From CAZGHS01 sp964525495 (GTDB lineage Bacteria > Patescibacteriota > Microgenomatia > JALYQM01): DNA of 42,836 bases. Both the position numbers and the translations under genes were made by a program. Each line of letters starts with the position of its first letter. Position 1 is the stretch's first letter. The DNA lies in the NCBI GenBank assembly GCA_964525495.1, contig CAZGHS010000012.1, positions 1 through 42,836 on the forward strand. The letters run 5' to 3'. Under the pieces are notes generated by a model. It saw only the letters and a program-made list of their open reading frames with translations, searched no databases and had not been told where the DNA came from. Of this stretch, positions 23,222 through 31,142 are shown piece by piece.

Positions 23222-23264
23222 CTGTATTGTGGGGGCTATTATGATGGCTTGCTTTTAACTGAGT

Positions 23265-23400
23265 GTGCGTATAAAATTGTAAAAACCACTTTTGAGCTTC
23301 CAAAATCTGAGTAATTGGTTTTTACTTCGCACTTTAATACTGTGCCAGCAATCTTCTGTTTAGTATTTTTTTTAACTAATAAATGGAGGGTTGCTGGCAC
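23265..23400 (+). other. Structured leader with two long hairpins upstream of the EamA-like gene
   Basis: GTGCG (23265) and GTAAAAACCA (23279-23288) pair with TGGTTTTTAC (23316-23325) and CGCAC (23328-23332), with an inner TTTTG/CAAAA hairpin. A second perfect 10-bp stem GTGCCAGCAA (23342-23351) pairs with TTGCTGGCAC (23391-23400) across an A/T-rich loop. Two consecutive long stems upstream of a transporter-like gene suggest a cis-acting RNA, though I match no known riboswitch. Confidence 0.45.
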
Positions 23401-23438
23401 GCCAACAACATGGATCTTTTTTAGCGAAAGGTAATCCA

Positions 23439-23564
23439 ATGAACGCAGGACGTGTGATGACAGGGATGTACCCTGTCCACTCGGTCAACCACCGTGGAGC
23501 CAATCCGATTTCGTTCGCCCACTCGACTTTTGTTCTTCATCCTACTCGACTCAAGGAGACATAA
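23439..23564 (+). CDS. 41-residue upstream ORF coupled to the EamA-like gene
   Basis: ATG at 23439 follows GAAAGG by about seven bases. The ORF encodes MNAGRVMTGMYPVHSVNHRG and 21 more residues and ends TAA, two bases before the ATG of the membrane protein. The SD of the main gene (AAGGAG) lies within this ORF, so translation of the leader could control it. Direct copies of ACTCGAC occur near its end. It may be a regulatory leader peptide or a short independent gene. Confidence 0.4.
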   Translation: MNAGRVMTGMYPVHSVNHRGANPISFAHSTFVLHPTRLKET

Positions 23565-23566
23565 CC

Positions 23567-24568
23567 ATGAGTGCTCTCTCACTATCTCAGACGGTGGCTG
23601 GCTGGCGAAGCCGCCATGAAATCCTGTTTCTGACCATCCTTGCTGCGGTGTTCACCGCGGTTTATAGGATGATGGACGTCCTTACTCTCCACAATTACAT
23701 TGTGGCGACTGACGGACTCACCGCTGTCTTTGCGTACCTGATTGTGGGTAGTTGGACAGGCACGATCTGCGGAGTGGTCTTTGCGTATGGCTGGGGTAAG
23801 CGGCTGGTTGATTCCGATTTCAATGGGATGATCTTTCGGAATCGTAAGATGCACACCAGCGCGGCTGTGGCCGGTCTGATTAGCTCCGTCAGCACTCTGT
23901 TCTTTCTCTGGGGAAGCCAGTTGGGTGACCCAGGAGTGGTGATAGCTCTCGGCAACCTGATTATCGTGAATACAGCTATTTGGGACTGGCATCGAAAGCA
24001 GGTTAGCCTCAGGACGATCGCGCTTCCCCTAGCTCTGTCTGTACTCGGCGGTGGAATGGCCGTATACGGTGGATCAATGCAAGCAGGGCTGCTTGCTGTG
24101 TTGTTCATCGTCGTAATCTCGAATGGTCTCGGGACTATTTCGGAGATCGTCGAGCAGCACGGCACCCGCGCGTCCGATGGCGTGAACTTCTTTATCTGGA
24201 GGTTCGCTTGGCTGGCTCTGACTGGCACCTCTCTCGCGTTTATTGTGTCTATAACGAGGGGCACCTTGCCTCTGCTGATAGCGACCCTCGGACAGGCAAC
24301 TACCGTGCTACCATGGATCGCGCTCACTATGCTGTTCGTTTTCATGGGAATTTCCCTGAAGCTTACGGCAAAGAAGAAAGGCGCTATCTCGATAGTACTC
24401 ATAGTAATGTCGGTCCAGGTCATTTTAGGGTATGTTTTCACCTTTATCGGGAATCTCGTCCAACCTGGCCTATTCGGCCAGTTGCCGTCCGATCCTGTTG
24501 TTTGGCTTGTCCGCATCGCAGGCGGAGTGCTTATCATATGGGGAATCTTCTGTATTAAGAAGGTCTAG
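23567..24568 (+). CDS. Polytopic membrane protein, EamA/DMT-transporter-like
   Basis: The 333 residues contain about ten hydrophobic segments with short loops, the size and layout of the drug/metabolite transporter (EamA) superfamily. Examples are ILFLTILAAVFTAVYRMM, TAVFAYLIVGSWTGTICG and VVWLVRIAGGVLIIWGIF. No substrate can be inferred and the EamA assignment is tentative. AAGGAG lies upstream of the ATG. The gene is clearly richer in G+C than its surroundings. It ends at a strong terminator (24600-24652). A structured RNA and an upstream ORF precede it, pointing to post-transcriptional control. Confidence 0.55.
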   Translation: MSALSLSQTVAGWRSRHEILFLTILAAVFTAVYRMMDVLTLHNYIVATDGLTAVFAYLIVGSWTGTICGVVFAYGWGKRLVDSDFNGMIFRNRKMHTSAAVAGLISSVSTLFFLWGSQLGDPGVVIALGNLIIVNTAIWDWHRKQVSLRTIALPLALSVLGGGMAVYGGSMQAGLLAVLFIVVISNGLGTISEIVEQHGTRASDGVNFFIWRFAWLALTGTSLAFIVSITRGTLPLLIATLGQATTVLPWIALTMLFVFMGISLKLTAKKKGAISIVLIVMSVQVILGYVFTFIGNLVQPGLFGQLPSDPVVWLVRIAGGVLIIWGIFCIKKV

Positions 24569-24599
24569 CCTCTATGGTTTGTTAATCGCTTGCTTTTAG

Positions 24600-24652
24600 C
24601 TGGCGTAGTTACCTTGAGATTTATCTCATATAACTGCGCCAGAAGGCTTTTT
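24600..24652 (+). terminator. Intrinsic terminator after the EamA-like gene
   Basis: CTGGCGTAGTTA and TAACTGCGCCAG form a 12-bp stem with one mismatch, followed by AAGGCTTTTTAT. Confidence 0.7.
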
Positions 24653-24654
24653 AT

Positions 24655-24689
24655 ATTAAAGAAAAAGAGCCTACTTTCGTAGACTCTTT
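24655..24689 (-). terminator. Intrinsic terminator of the amphipathic repeat protein gene
   Basis: On the minus strand AAAGAGTCTAC and GTAGGCTCTTT pair around a GAAA tetraloop (24689-24664) and TTTCTTT follows. It lies 26 bases after the stop of the 24715 gene. Confidence 0.65.
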
Positions 24690-24714
24690 GAATTTCACAA
24701 ACTTTTATTTTTAT

Positions 24715-25278
24715 TTACTTTTCCTTATTTCCTTCAAGCAATGCCTTGATGAGGTCATGTGGGAGTGCTGCTGCGCTTAAGAGTGCTTTTCGTACTATGC
24801 CACCAGCTTCAGATCCGATTTCATCTGCACCTTGAAGTGTACCCAATACAGCGCTCTTTACGAGGTCACCTGTATCTGTGCCGATATCTCCTGCTGCTTT
24901 GATAGCACCTTGTACTGATGAAACTGCTGCTTCACCAATATCGCCACCTACGCCGTGAACGCCTTTGATAACTCCGCGTGATGCGCCTTCAGCTGTTTTT
25001 CCAATATCTTTTCCTACGTCGCGTGCACCGTGGATAGCGCCCGATACGAGTCCAGTTACACCTTGTGTAAGACTTACGCCTGTATCTGAAACGCCTTTGA
25101 CTCCGTTTTCGATTACTCGACTGACTGTTTCAAATGTGGTTGAGGCAACGTCACCTGTTGCTTTGAGCAAGCCACTTACATTTTGCTTGGTCACGTCGCG
25201 AGTAGTTGCAACAACGTCTCCTACTCCAGAAACAATTGAGTTTAATGCATCTCGTAATGATGCGGCAATATCTGCCAT
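24715..25278 (-). CDS. Amphipathic helical repeat protein, 187 residues
   Basis: The protein is a series of roughly 11-residue amphipathic repeats rich in Gly, Val, Ala, Asp and Lys (GVGDVVATTRDVTKQ, GAIHGARDVGKDIGKTAEGA, GAIKAAGDIGTDTG), without Cys, Trp or transmembrane segments. This composition resembles LEA-like or apolipoprotein-like proteins that coat membranes or protect against stress. No named family can be assigned with confidence. AAGGAG precedes the ATG by about eight bases and the gene has its own GAAA-loop terminator, so it is a single transcription unit. Confidence 0.6.
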   Translation of the reverse strand: MADIAASLRDALNSIVSGVGDVVATTRDVTKQNVSGLLKATGDVASTTFETVSRVIENGVKGVSDTGVSLTQGVTGLVSGAIHGARDVGKDIGKTAEGASRGVIKGVHGVGGDIGEAAVSSVQGAIKAAGDIGTDTGDLVKSAVLGTLQGADEIGSEAGGIVRKALLSAAALPHDLIKALLEGNKEK

Positions 25279-25356
25279 ATGGGTATTCTCCTTGTATTAA
25301 AGTGTACTGCATTTACGGTATCATTGTGTGTGTGAGCCTGCAACGACCTATAGTGT

Positions 25357-25385
25357 TTGACTTTTATTTTAGTTTATGCTATACT
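25357..25385 (+). promoter_or_regulatory. Strong promoter of the DEAD-box helicase gene
   Basis: TTGACT (25357-25362) and TATACT (25380-25385) are 17 bases apart, with TG one base before the -10. It would produce a leader of about 160 bases, typical of cold-regulated RNA helicase genes. A wobble-containing 8-bp hairpin lies near 25513-25537, just before the gene. Confidence 0.6.
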
Positions 25386-25550
25386 TGTTTAAATTGATTC
25401 TAAAGGCTTTCTTTAGATAACTGATTTGACAGGTTTTCCTCTGCTTCAAAATTCCTTTTTTAGCATATCCTTTTAGATTGGTTTCAATTTTTTATTAACC
25501 AATTTATTTTCTTGCGGCTTTTTTTAGCTGCGAGATGGAAAAGGATGTAT

Positions 25551-26750
25551 ATGCGTTCACAATTTAGATCAAATTCTAGAGGACCACGTTTTCAACAGCA
25601 AACAAGTAATCCTCATCAACAGTTTAGACGAGGTGTGCGAACTCGTAGTTTTAACGATGTTTCACTTTTTGTGAACCGTGCTACTGAGATCATTGCCGAA
25701 GATGCGTATGTTGCTCAAAATGAATTCAAAGATTTTCATTTTGAAGAAATTTTACAGGGTAGTATTGATTACCGTGGATATACTGTTCCAACCCCTATTC
25801 AGGATCAGACTATCTTGCACGCTATGAGCGGACGAGATGTGTTGGGAATTGCAAATACCGGTACAGGTAAAACTGCAGCGTTTTTGCTTCCACTTTTGAA
25901 CAAAATTTTATTAGATCGATCTGAGATGCTCCTTATTATAGCTCCAACTCGAGAGCTTGCCGTACAAATTGATGATGAGTTCCAAGAGTTTGCTCATAAT
26001 ACTGGGATTTATTCCGTAGTTTGTATTGGTGGAGCGAGTATGAATGTGCAGATTCAGAATTTGCGACGACGATATAATGTGGTCATTGCGACTCCAGGTC
26101 GTCTTAAGGATTTAGCACAGCAACGAGCAATTGATCTTTCCCGTTTTAAGAATCTCGTTCTTGATGAAGTTGATCAGATGTTTGACATGGGATTTGTAAA
26201 TGACATTCAAATGTTATTGAATAAAATGCCGAAAGAGCGTCAATCACTTTTCTTCTCTGCGACACTTTCTAAGGAAGTTGATGCATTAGTAAAGGCATCA
26301 CTGAAGAACCCTGTAGTTGTTTCACTTAAAAAACGTGATACTGCTGCTACTATTGACCAGGATGTTATCCGGGTAAATGGTAGAGCTAAGAAAATTGATG
26401 TATTGCACGATTTGCTTATTCAGTCTGAATTCCAAAAGGTTTTGGTATTTGGACGTACTAAGCGTGGTGTACATAAATTGTCTCAGGTACTTACTGAGCG
26501 AGGTTTTCGCGCTGATTCGATTCATGGTGATAAGACTCAACATGCTCGACAACAGGCTTTGACTAAGTTTAAGCAGGATCGCATCGAGATCTTAGTTGCA
26601 ACTGATGTTGCAGCTCGCGGGTTGGATATTCCAGACGTGACTCATGTGATTAACTACGAACTTCCAGAGACTTACGAGGATTATATCCATCGTATAGGTA
26701 GAACTGGTCGTGCGAATAAGACAGGTAAAGCTCTTACGTTTATTGAATAA
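25551..26750 (+). CDS. DEAD-box ATP-dependent RNA helicase
   Basis: The 399 residues, starting at 25551 after AAGGA, begin with a basic Arg/Ser/Gln tail and the Q-motif region (PTPIQDQTI). Motif I is NTGTGKTA, Ia APTREL, II is DEVD rather than DEAD, III SAT, and the C-terminal lobe carries ATDVAARGLDIPDVT and HRIGRTGR. It ends right after motif VI, without an RGG or RNA-binding tail; a separate RRM-Gly/Arg protein is encoded at 40320. It unwinds RNA during ribosome assembly or mRNA turnover. The strong promoter and long 5' leader suggest cold or stress control. Confidence 0.9.
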   Translation: MRSQFRSNSRGPRFQQQTSNPHQQFRRGVRTRSFNDVSLFVNRATEIIAEDAYVAQNEFKDFHFEEILQGSIDYRGYTVPTPIQDQTILHAMSGRDVLGIANTGTGKTAAFLLPLLNKILLDRSEMLLIIAPTRELAVQIDDEFQEFAHNTGIYSVVCIGGASMNVQIQNLRRRYNVVIATPGRLKDLAQQRAIDLSRFKNLVLDEVDQMFDMGFVNDIQMLLNKMPKERQSLFFSATLSKEVDALVKASLKNPVVVSLKKRDTAATIDQDVIRVNGRAKKIDVLHDLLIQSEFQKVLVFGRTKRGVHKLSQVLTERGFRADSIHGDKTQHARQQALTKFKQDRIEILVATDVAARGLDIPDVTHVINYELPETYEDYIHRIGRTGRANKTGKALTFIE

Positions 26751-26776
26751 CTTGAATTAGCTTTTAAACCTTCTTT

Positions 26777-26873
26777 GACATGTTTACGGCGACACGCACG
26801 TGCTCGCCTCTAGCTCGCATAGTGCTCTCTTCGCCACTATTGTATAGCTCAGAAGGTCGTCTTTAAACATGTC
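26777..26873. other. Structured intergenic element between convergent genes
   Basis: GACATGTTTA (26777-26786) and TAAACATGTC (26864-26873) are a perfect 10-bp inverted repeat 77 bases apart, extended inward by GCGAC/GTCGT. Inside are GGCGA/TCGCC around CACGCACGTGC and ATAGTG/CACTAT hairpins. No T-run follows, so it is not a simple terminator. It may be a small structured RNA or a repeat element. Confidence 0.45.
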
Positions 26874-26898
26874 TACAGGTGTTTAGAAAGAGATCGAT

Positions 26899-27498
26899 CT
26901 ACTGTTTTGGAAATGGGATGCTGTATCTCTGAATGTTGTCTAGCACTGCAGGTGAATAGACATCCTCGAGTTTAGCGTCTGGGCAGATCGCCATTGCTTC
27001 TTCTTTGCTTACCAAATACATGTGTACATCGTAGTGAGGTTTGTCTAATCCTGAGTGTGCTGAACTCCAGTTCATTGCATATGAATGCACTTTTGCACCG
27101 AGTACGTCAAATTCGAACTTATGCGCCATTACGAGATCGGCTAGCTTTAATCCGTTCTGTTCTACCATTTTCATTGCGTCACCGTAGGACATCTTGGCTT
27201 CTTTTTCTCCTGGGATTTCGTCTGGTGTGAACATGTATTCGAGTCCGACTACTTTTCCATTGTTAATAACATAAATTGGTCCATGAGGAACTTTGCTTGG
27301 TTGCACATAATGTTCGCCTTCGTACGGAATACACTCAGAGATTTTTACTGCATCGCTTGGAAGTACTACCTGTTTATCTGCTTGTGTAGGCTGGGTCTGG
27401 GTAAACGGATTCTTTGATCCTGGGTTAGCTGAGGCAACGAGTGCAACAGCAGTAATAACGTTGGTAATAACTAATACAGCGATGAGTGCTTTTTGCAT
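26899..27498 (-). CDS. Exported protein, DUF5602/TTHB210-like
   Basis: The 199 residues from the ATG at 27498 begin with a signal or anchor helix (ALIAVLVITNVITAVALVASA) and a Thr/Gln-rich linker. The globular part includes GPIYVINNGKVVGLEYMF and KPHYDVHMYLVSKEE. The His-x2-Asp-x-His arrangement near the C-terminus resembles the TTHB210/DUF5602 group, in which His residues may bind a metal. Function is unknown. The gene is divergent from the exported-protein gene at 27567. Confidence 0.5.
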   Translation of the reverse strand: MQKALIAVLVITNVITAVALVASANPGSKNPFTQTQPTQADKQVVLPSDAVKISECIPYEGEHYVQPSKVPHGPIYVINNGKVVGLEYMFTPDEIPGEKEAKMSYGDAMKMVEQNGLKLADLVMAHKFEFDVLGAKVHSYAMNWSSAHSGLDKPHYDVHMYLVSKEEAMAICPDAKLEDVYSPAVLDNIQRYSIPFPKQ

Positions 27499-27566
27499 AG
27501 TACATACATGGTGCTCCAAATTTGCTATTTTGTCTAGTTGTTAATTTCGTGCATAATGTATTGTAT

Positions 27567-28439
27567 ATGCATCATTTTGCACAGCTTAAGGACAAATGGA
27601 CAAATAAACATCGTGAGCTTAAACATAAGGTTCTTACTAAACATCTTAGCTCTGTGCAATGGCTCCACAACTCGTTTCCCGCGAAGCGCCATATCGCTGC
27701 GACTGCTATTTCTGCAATGATGCTTCTTACCCCTGCTGCTTCTCACCTACCTACCCAATCTGCTGATATTGGACAACCGCAGATTGCACAGACCACGCAG
27801 ATGGATAAACGGCGTTTAGTTGCTATCGACCTTGCCTCGACAGTGCCTCGACAAGTGCGCCCTTTGAGTAGTGCAGAGGAAAAAGAGATTGTGAGTGTTC
27901 TGTCGGATGATTTGGATATGAATCTTGCTGCTGAAATGAATGGTATTCGATTGAATCGGAATTATGGCTTGATCGGTGGAGAGCAACACTTAGCTCGATA
28001 CCCCGGTGATGTAATCGCAAATCATGGGACAAATGAGGAGGAGCGCCGAATGTTTTTGCCGTCCGGGATGGCACCTGGACTTGGTGCGTGGAGATATTTT
28101 GCAAATTCACAAAGCGCCATGACGCAGCAAGATATCGAGCGAGAAAAGTATTATTTAGCTGCTCCAACGTTTCTTGCACCCGGTTTTAATGAAAATGTCA
28201 GCGAGTATCGCGATTTCTTTAAATATCGTAAAATGCTTGTAGTAAACCCAAAAACAGGCTCTGCTGTCGTGGCCGTGATAGGTGATGCCGGGCTAGGGCA
28301 GTCTACAGGGAAACACCTCGGTGGATCGCCTGAGGTTATGCATTATTTAGATCTTGGAACAGGACCTCGTAAGGGTGCTGTGCTGTACTTCTTTATTGAT
28401 GATCCTAATGATACTATTCCGTTAGGTCCAGTCAGATAG
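27567..28439 (+). CDS. Exported protein of unknown function, Patescibacteria-type
   Basis: The 290 residues start at MHHFAQLKDKW; CATAAT lies nine bases before and TTGTCT 16 bases further up. A basic N-terminus is followed by a hydrophobic segment (HIAATAISAMMLLTPAASHL), a probable signal or anchor. The mature part has GLGAWRYFANSQSA and near the end VVAVIGDAGLGQSTGKHLGGSPEVM. I have the impression this last motif recurs in exported CPR proteins, possibly a double-psi barrel or wall-associated fold, but I cannot name a family. The next gene follows after one base, so they form an operon. Confidence 0.55.
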   Translation: MHHFAQLKDKWTNKHRELKHKVLTKHLSSVQWLHNSFPAKRHIAATAISAMMLLTPAASHLPTQSADIGQPQIAQTTQMDKRRLVAIDLASTVPRQVRPLSSAEEKEIVSVLSDDLDMNLAAEMNGIRLNRNYGLIGGEQHLARYPGDVIANHGTNEEERRMFLPSGMAPGLGAWRYFANSQSAMTQQDIEREKYYLAAPTFLAPGFNENVSEYRDFFKYRKMLVVNPKTGSAVVAVIGDAGLGQSTGKHLGGSPEVMHYLDLGTGPRKGAVLYFFIDDPNDTIPLGPVR

Positions 28440-28440
28440 T

Positions 28441-28764
28441 ATGAAAAAACATTTTTATAGTCATCTGGTTAATTTTGATGCTCTGGTGATTACGCTTGCG
28501 AATCTTGCTTTGACAAAAGAAGAGCGTGATCATTTGCTGCATATTGCTCATGATAGCGTCCATCATGCTGTTTTGGATGAGGTTTTGTCCGCTTTACCTG
28601 AAGAAGATAAGCGTCATTTTTTGAAATTATTGCTTCATGACGAGCATGCTCAGATCTGGGAACATTTGAACGAGCGTATTGATAATATTGAGGGTAAAAT
28701 AAAAGAGACTGCACATAAACTTCAAGAAGAATTGCATCAGGATGTCAAGAAACTAGAGAAGTAG
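28441..28764 (+). CDS. Small helical protein, DUF5663-like
   Basis: The 107 residues are almost all helix, with a His-rich N-terminal bundle (LTKEERDHLLHIAHDSVHHAV, LPEEDKRHFLKLLLHDEHAQIW) and a C-terminal coiled coil (NIEGKIKETAHKLQEELHQD). The LPEEDKRHF segment resembles DUF5663-type proteins common in CPR genomes; function unknown. It starts one base after the stop of the exported protein, suggesting joint expression. It converges on the oxidoreductase gene with one base between stops. Confidence 0.5.
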   Translation: MKKHFYSHLVNFDALVITLANLALTKEERDHLLHIAHDSVHHAVLDEVLSALPEEDKRHFLKLLLHDEHAQIWEHLNERIDNIEGKIKETAHKLQEELHQDVKKLEK

Positions 28765-28765
28765 A

Positions 28766-30091
28766 TTACAGCGCGAAGCGTTCGTAGTGCATCATATTTT
28801 TCGGAACACCTAATTCACCTAAAGCGACTTTTAATTTATCCATCATGATCGGTGGTCCACAGAAGAATACTTCACGCTCAGTAATATCTTTGACGAGTGT
28901 TTGCAGTTTGTCTTTGTCTACATACCCTTTGATATATGGCGGTGTTTCTTCTGTTATATTACTCAAAACGTGGTGTATAGGAAAATTATATTGCTTTTGA
29001 AGTGCTTCAAACTCTTGCTTAAATACGATATCTTTGTCTGTTTTGTTGCCGTAGATGAGAATAACGTCTTTGCCAAGGGCTAATAATTGTTCACTGAGTG
29101 AGCGGAGCGGCGTGATGCCGATCCCTCCTGCGACAAGTAAGATTTTATCTTTCTGTACATGCTTGGCGGTGAATACTCCATGAGGGCCGTCGATCTCGAC
29201 TGGCGTACCCGTTGTAACTGTCCCGATTTGTGAAGTGAAGTCTCCTACATTCTTGACTGAGATACGAACTTGCTTTCCGTTTGGAAGCATGGACATTGAG
29301 AACGGGTGCGCTTGCCACCAGAATTGTTTGTTGATGAAGCGAAAAATCATGAACTGACCAGCTTCGACTTTGAATTGTTCCATGTTTTTGCCGCTTATAT
29401 ATATAGAGTTTGTATCGTACGTCTCAGGTACTACTTTTTCTACATAGAAGTGGTGTTTTTGCATGAGATAAAGTGGTCGAAGAAAGCGAAATATGAGGTG
29501 ATTGCCTAAGACAAATATGTAGAAAGCGTACCAATAGTAGACAAACCATTTATTTGCGAGAAAGTCTTCGCCATTTTTGAGTTGATGTCCCCAGGCAAGT
29601 AACACGGCAAGATACATAAAGACGTGAATGTAATACCAGGTTTCGTATTTAAGACGCTTACGCACAATATATATGGAGAACGCAACGATAATGGTGAATA
29701 AAATAGCGGCCAGAAGCGCTTGCCAGACATCAGGAGATTTGAGAATTAAATTCATGAATTGTTGAGTTATCGAAGTTTTGGATGAGAAAGCATAACCAAG
29801 TGTGATAAAGAGTGGGTGGAGAAGAATGAAGAAGATTGTTATTTGACCGTTGATCCGGTGTACTCTTGAGAGTTTATCTAAACCGAAGGTTCGCTCCAGC
29901 CAAATAGCTCTACCGATAAACATGAACTGCATTAACACGAAGGCCGCCGCAAGTAATCCACATACTCGCCCAAGTGCAATAAGAGCTCCAGGGAAACCTG
30001 AAAGTAACAGCGATCCTGAGTTGTTCCACCAAAAAAATAATATGACTGCGAGGTTGAAAAAATAGAGTGAGTAGATAAGTTTTTTGGTCAT
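28766..30091 (-). CDS. Ferric reductase-like transmembrane oxidoreductase with FAD/NAD(P)H domain
   Basis: The 441 residues have about six transmembrane helices (1-215) with His residues in HRINGQITIFFILLHP and IHVFMYLAVLLAWGHQ that can bind two haems. The cytosolic part is ferredoxin-reductase-like: HPFSMS (FAD binding), GPHGVF, LLVAGGIGITPLRS (NAD(P)H binding) and FFCGPPIMMD. It would pass electrons from NAD(P)H across the membrane to iron, oxygen or another acceptor. It is the last gene of the long minus-strand set, after a cupredoxin lipoprotein that could take up or relay electrons outside. Confidence 0.85.
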   Translation of the reverse strand: MTKKLIYSLYFFNLAVILFFWWNNSGSLLLSGFPGALIALGRVCGLLAAAFVLMQFMFIGRAIWLERTFGLDKLSRVHRINGQITIFFILLHPLFITLGYAFSSKTSITQQFMNLILKSPDVWQALLAAILFTIIVAFSIYIVRKRLKYETWYYIHVFMYLAVLLAWGHQLKNGEDFLANKWFVYYWYAFYIFVLGNHLIFRFLRPLYLMQKHHFYVEKVVPETYDTNSIYISGKNMEQFKVEAGQFMIFRFINKQFWWQAHPFSMSMLPNGKQVRISVKNVGDFTSQIGTVTTGTPVEIDGPHGVFTAKHVQKDKILLVAGGIGITPLRSLSEQLLALGKDVILIYGNKTDKDIVFKQEFEALQKQYNFPIHHVLSNITEETPPYIKGYVDKDKLQTLVKDITEREVFFCGPPIMMDKLKVALGELGVPKNMMHYERFAL

Positions 30092-30111
30092 GTCGGGTCG
30101 GCAAGCATTAG

Positions 30112-30137
30112 AAGGGAAGCGTTAAACGGCTTCCCTT
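30112..30137. repeat. Intercistronic hairpin
   Basis: AAGGGAAGC (30112-30120) and GCTTCCCTT (30129-30137) form a perfect 9-bp stem with an 8-base loop between the cupredoxin and reductase genes. On the minus strand no T-run follows, so it probably affects mRNA stability or relative expression rather than ending transcription. Confidence 0.5.
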
Positions 30138-30150
30138 TGCTGCTTTTATA

Positions 30151-30585
30151 CTATTCTACTATAAGTTTGCCAACCATGCCCATTTGACGATGTTGTCCAA
30201 AGGAACAATAGTATTCGAACTCGCCTTTTTTGTTTGCGACGAACTCGATAGTTTCAGTACCACCTGCCTGAAGCATCGCGGTTTTTACATTAAATTCATC
30301 GAGTGCCCAATCATGAGTACCCTCAGAGTTTACGAAGGTAACTTTGACTGTGTCGCCTTCTTTAACACGAATCTCTTTTGTATCAAACGCGAAGTTATTA
30401 CCTGTGACAGTAAATGCTTTTGATGTTCCGTCCTGCATTTCACCTGCTATTGGTGTTGCGTTTGTTTGTGATGTCTGATCATTTGACTGATCTGTTGTCG
30501 GAGTAGGAGCGGCTGGAGTGCATGCTGCAAGCAGTACGCCTGAAGCTACAATTGCAATCGCAGCGAAAATATTTTTGTTAATCAT
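30151..30585 (-). CDS. Cupredoxin (plastocyanin-like) lipoprotein
   Basis: The 144 residues start with a lipoprotein signal (AIVASGVLLAACTPAA, lipobox LAAC) and a Thr/Asn-rich linker. A blue-copper domain follows: FTVTGNNFAFDTKEIRVKEG, EGTHDWAL with a His ligand, and YYCSFGQHRQMGM with Cys, His and Met ligands spaced as in type 1 copper sites. It is anchored outside the membrane and probably carries electrons. It sits between the DUF5666 protein and the ferric-reductase-like protein, which could be its redox partner. Confidence 0.85.
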   Translation of the reverse strand: MINKNIFAAIAIVASGVLLAACTPAAPTPTTDQSNDQTSQTNATPIAGEMQDGTSKAFTVTGNNFAFDTKEIRVKEGDTVKVTFVNSEGTHDWALDEFNVKTAMLQAGGTETIEFVANKKGEFEYYCSFGQHRQMGMVGKLIVE

Positions 30586-30637
30586 GTATTCACCTCCTTC
30601 TATTATTACTATATCTTTATTTTATATTATTCTTTTG

Positions 30638-31084
30638 TTAATTTGAAGCATCAGGTTGCGCTCCTGATTGCATCATCATGCGATCGCCAGGATTTAACTG
30701 GATGTTTTGTGCAGTCACACTGCCATCGCTGTTTTCTTTTCCAAAGACTGCAACTTTTTGTCCTGTTTGGAGATCTTGTTTTGATCCTTGGGATGATTTA
30801 TTTATTGCAGTAGTTTCTGAGAGCATTACAATTTTTGTACTTCCGTCTGAAGATTTAACGGTAATGCTGGTGTCGTCTTGAGATATGATTTCTCCGTTAA
30901 CAGGCCGGAACCCTTGCGTATTTCCTCGCTGGAGAGTGCGTTGTCCTTGCAGTGCACCGTTTACTCCACGACCTTGTGCGAATTGAGCGTTTGTCGGTGA
31001 TTTAGTCTTTTGATATTGCATGCCACCGAAGAAAGCTCCTGCGGCTGCAATAATGACAATAATTGCAATGTATAGTGGTTTCAT
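30638..31084 (-). CDS. Membrane-anchored DUF5666 protein
   Basis: The 148 residues start at 31084, where GAGGAG lies five bases upstream. An N-terminal anchor (YIAIIVIIAAAGAFFGGMQY) is followed by a Gln/Gly/Arg-rich stretch and a beta-barrel DUF5666 domain (VNGEIISQDDTSITVKSSDG, LQTGQKVAVFGKENSDG). The family is exported, with an OB-like fold of unknown role. Its place between the ABC permease and the cupredoxin suggests a role in the same envelope system. Confidence 0.75.
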   Translation of the reverse strand: MKPLYIAIIVIIAAAGAFFGGMQYQKTKSPTNAQFAQGRGVNGALQGQRTLQRGNTQGFRPVNGEIISQDDTSITVKSSDGSTKIVMLSETTAINKSSQGSKQDLQTGQKVAVFGKENSDGSVTAQNIQLNPGDRMMMQSGAQPDASN

Positions 31085-31142
31085 ATTACTCCTCATATTT
31101 ATTTAACAACTTTATAATTTATTTCTGAATAGCAGCTTAAAG

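Noticed and set aside
23239..23439. A 66-codon minus-strand ORF upstream of the T-box promoter
   Set aside because: Its sequence is the complement of the two long hairpins; the symmetry explains it better than coding does, and no SD is present.
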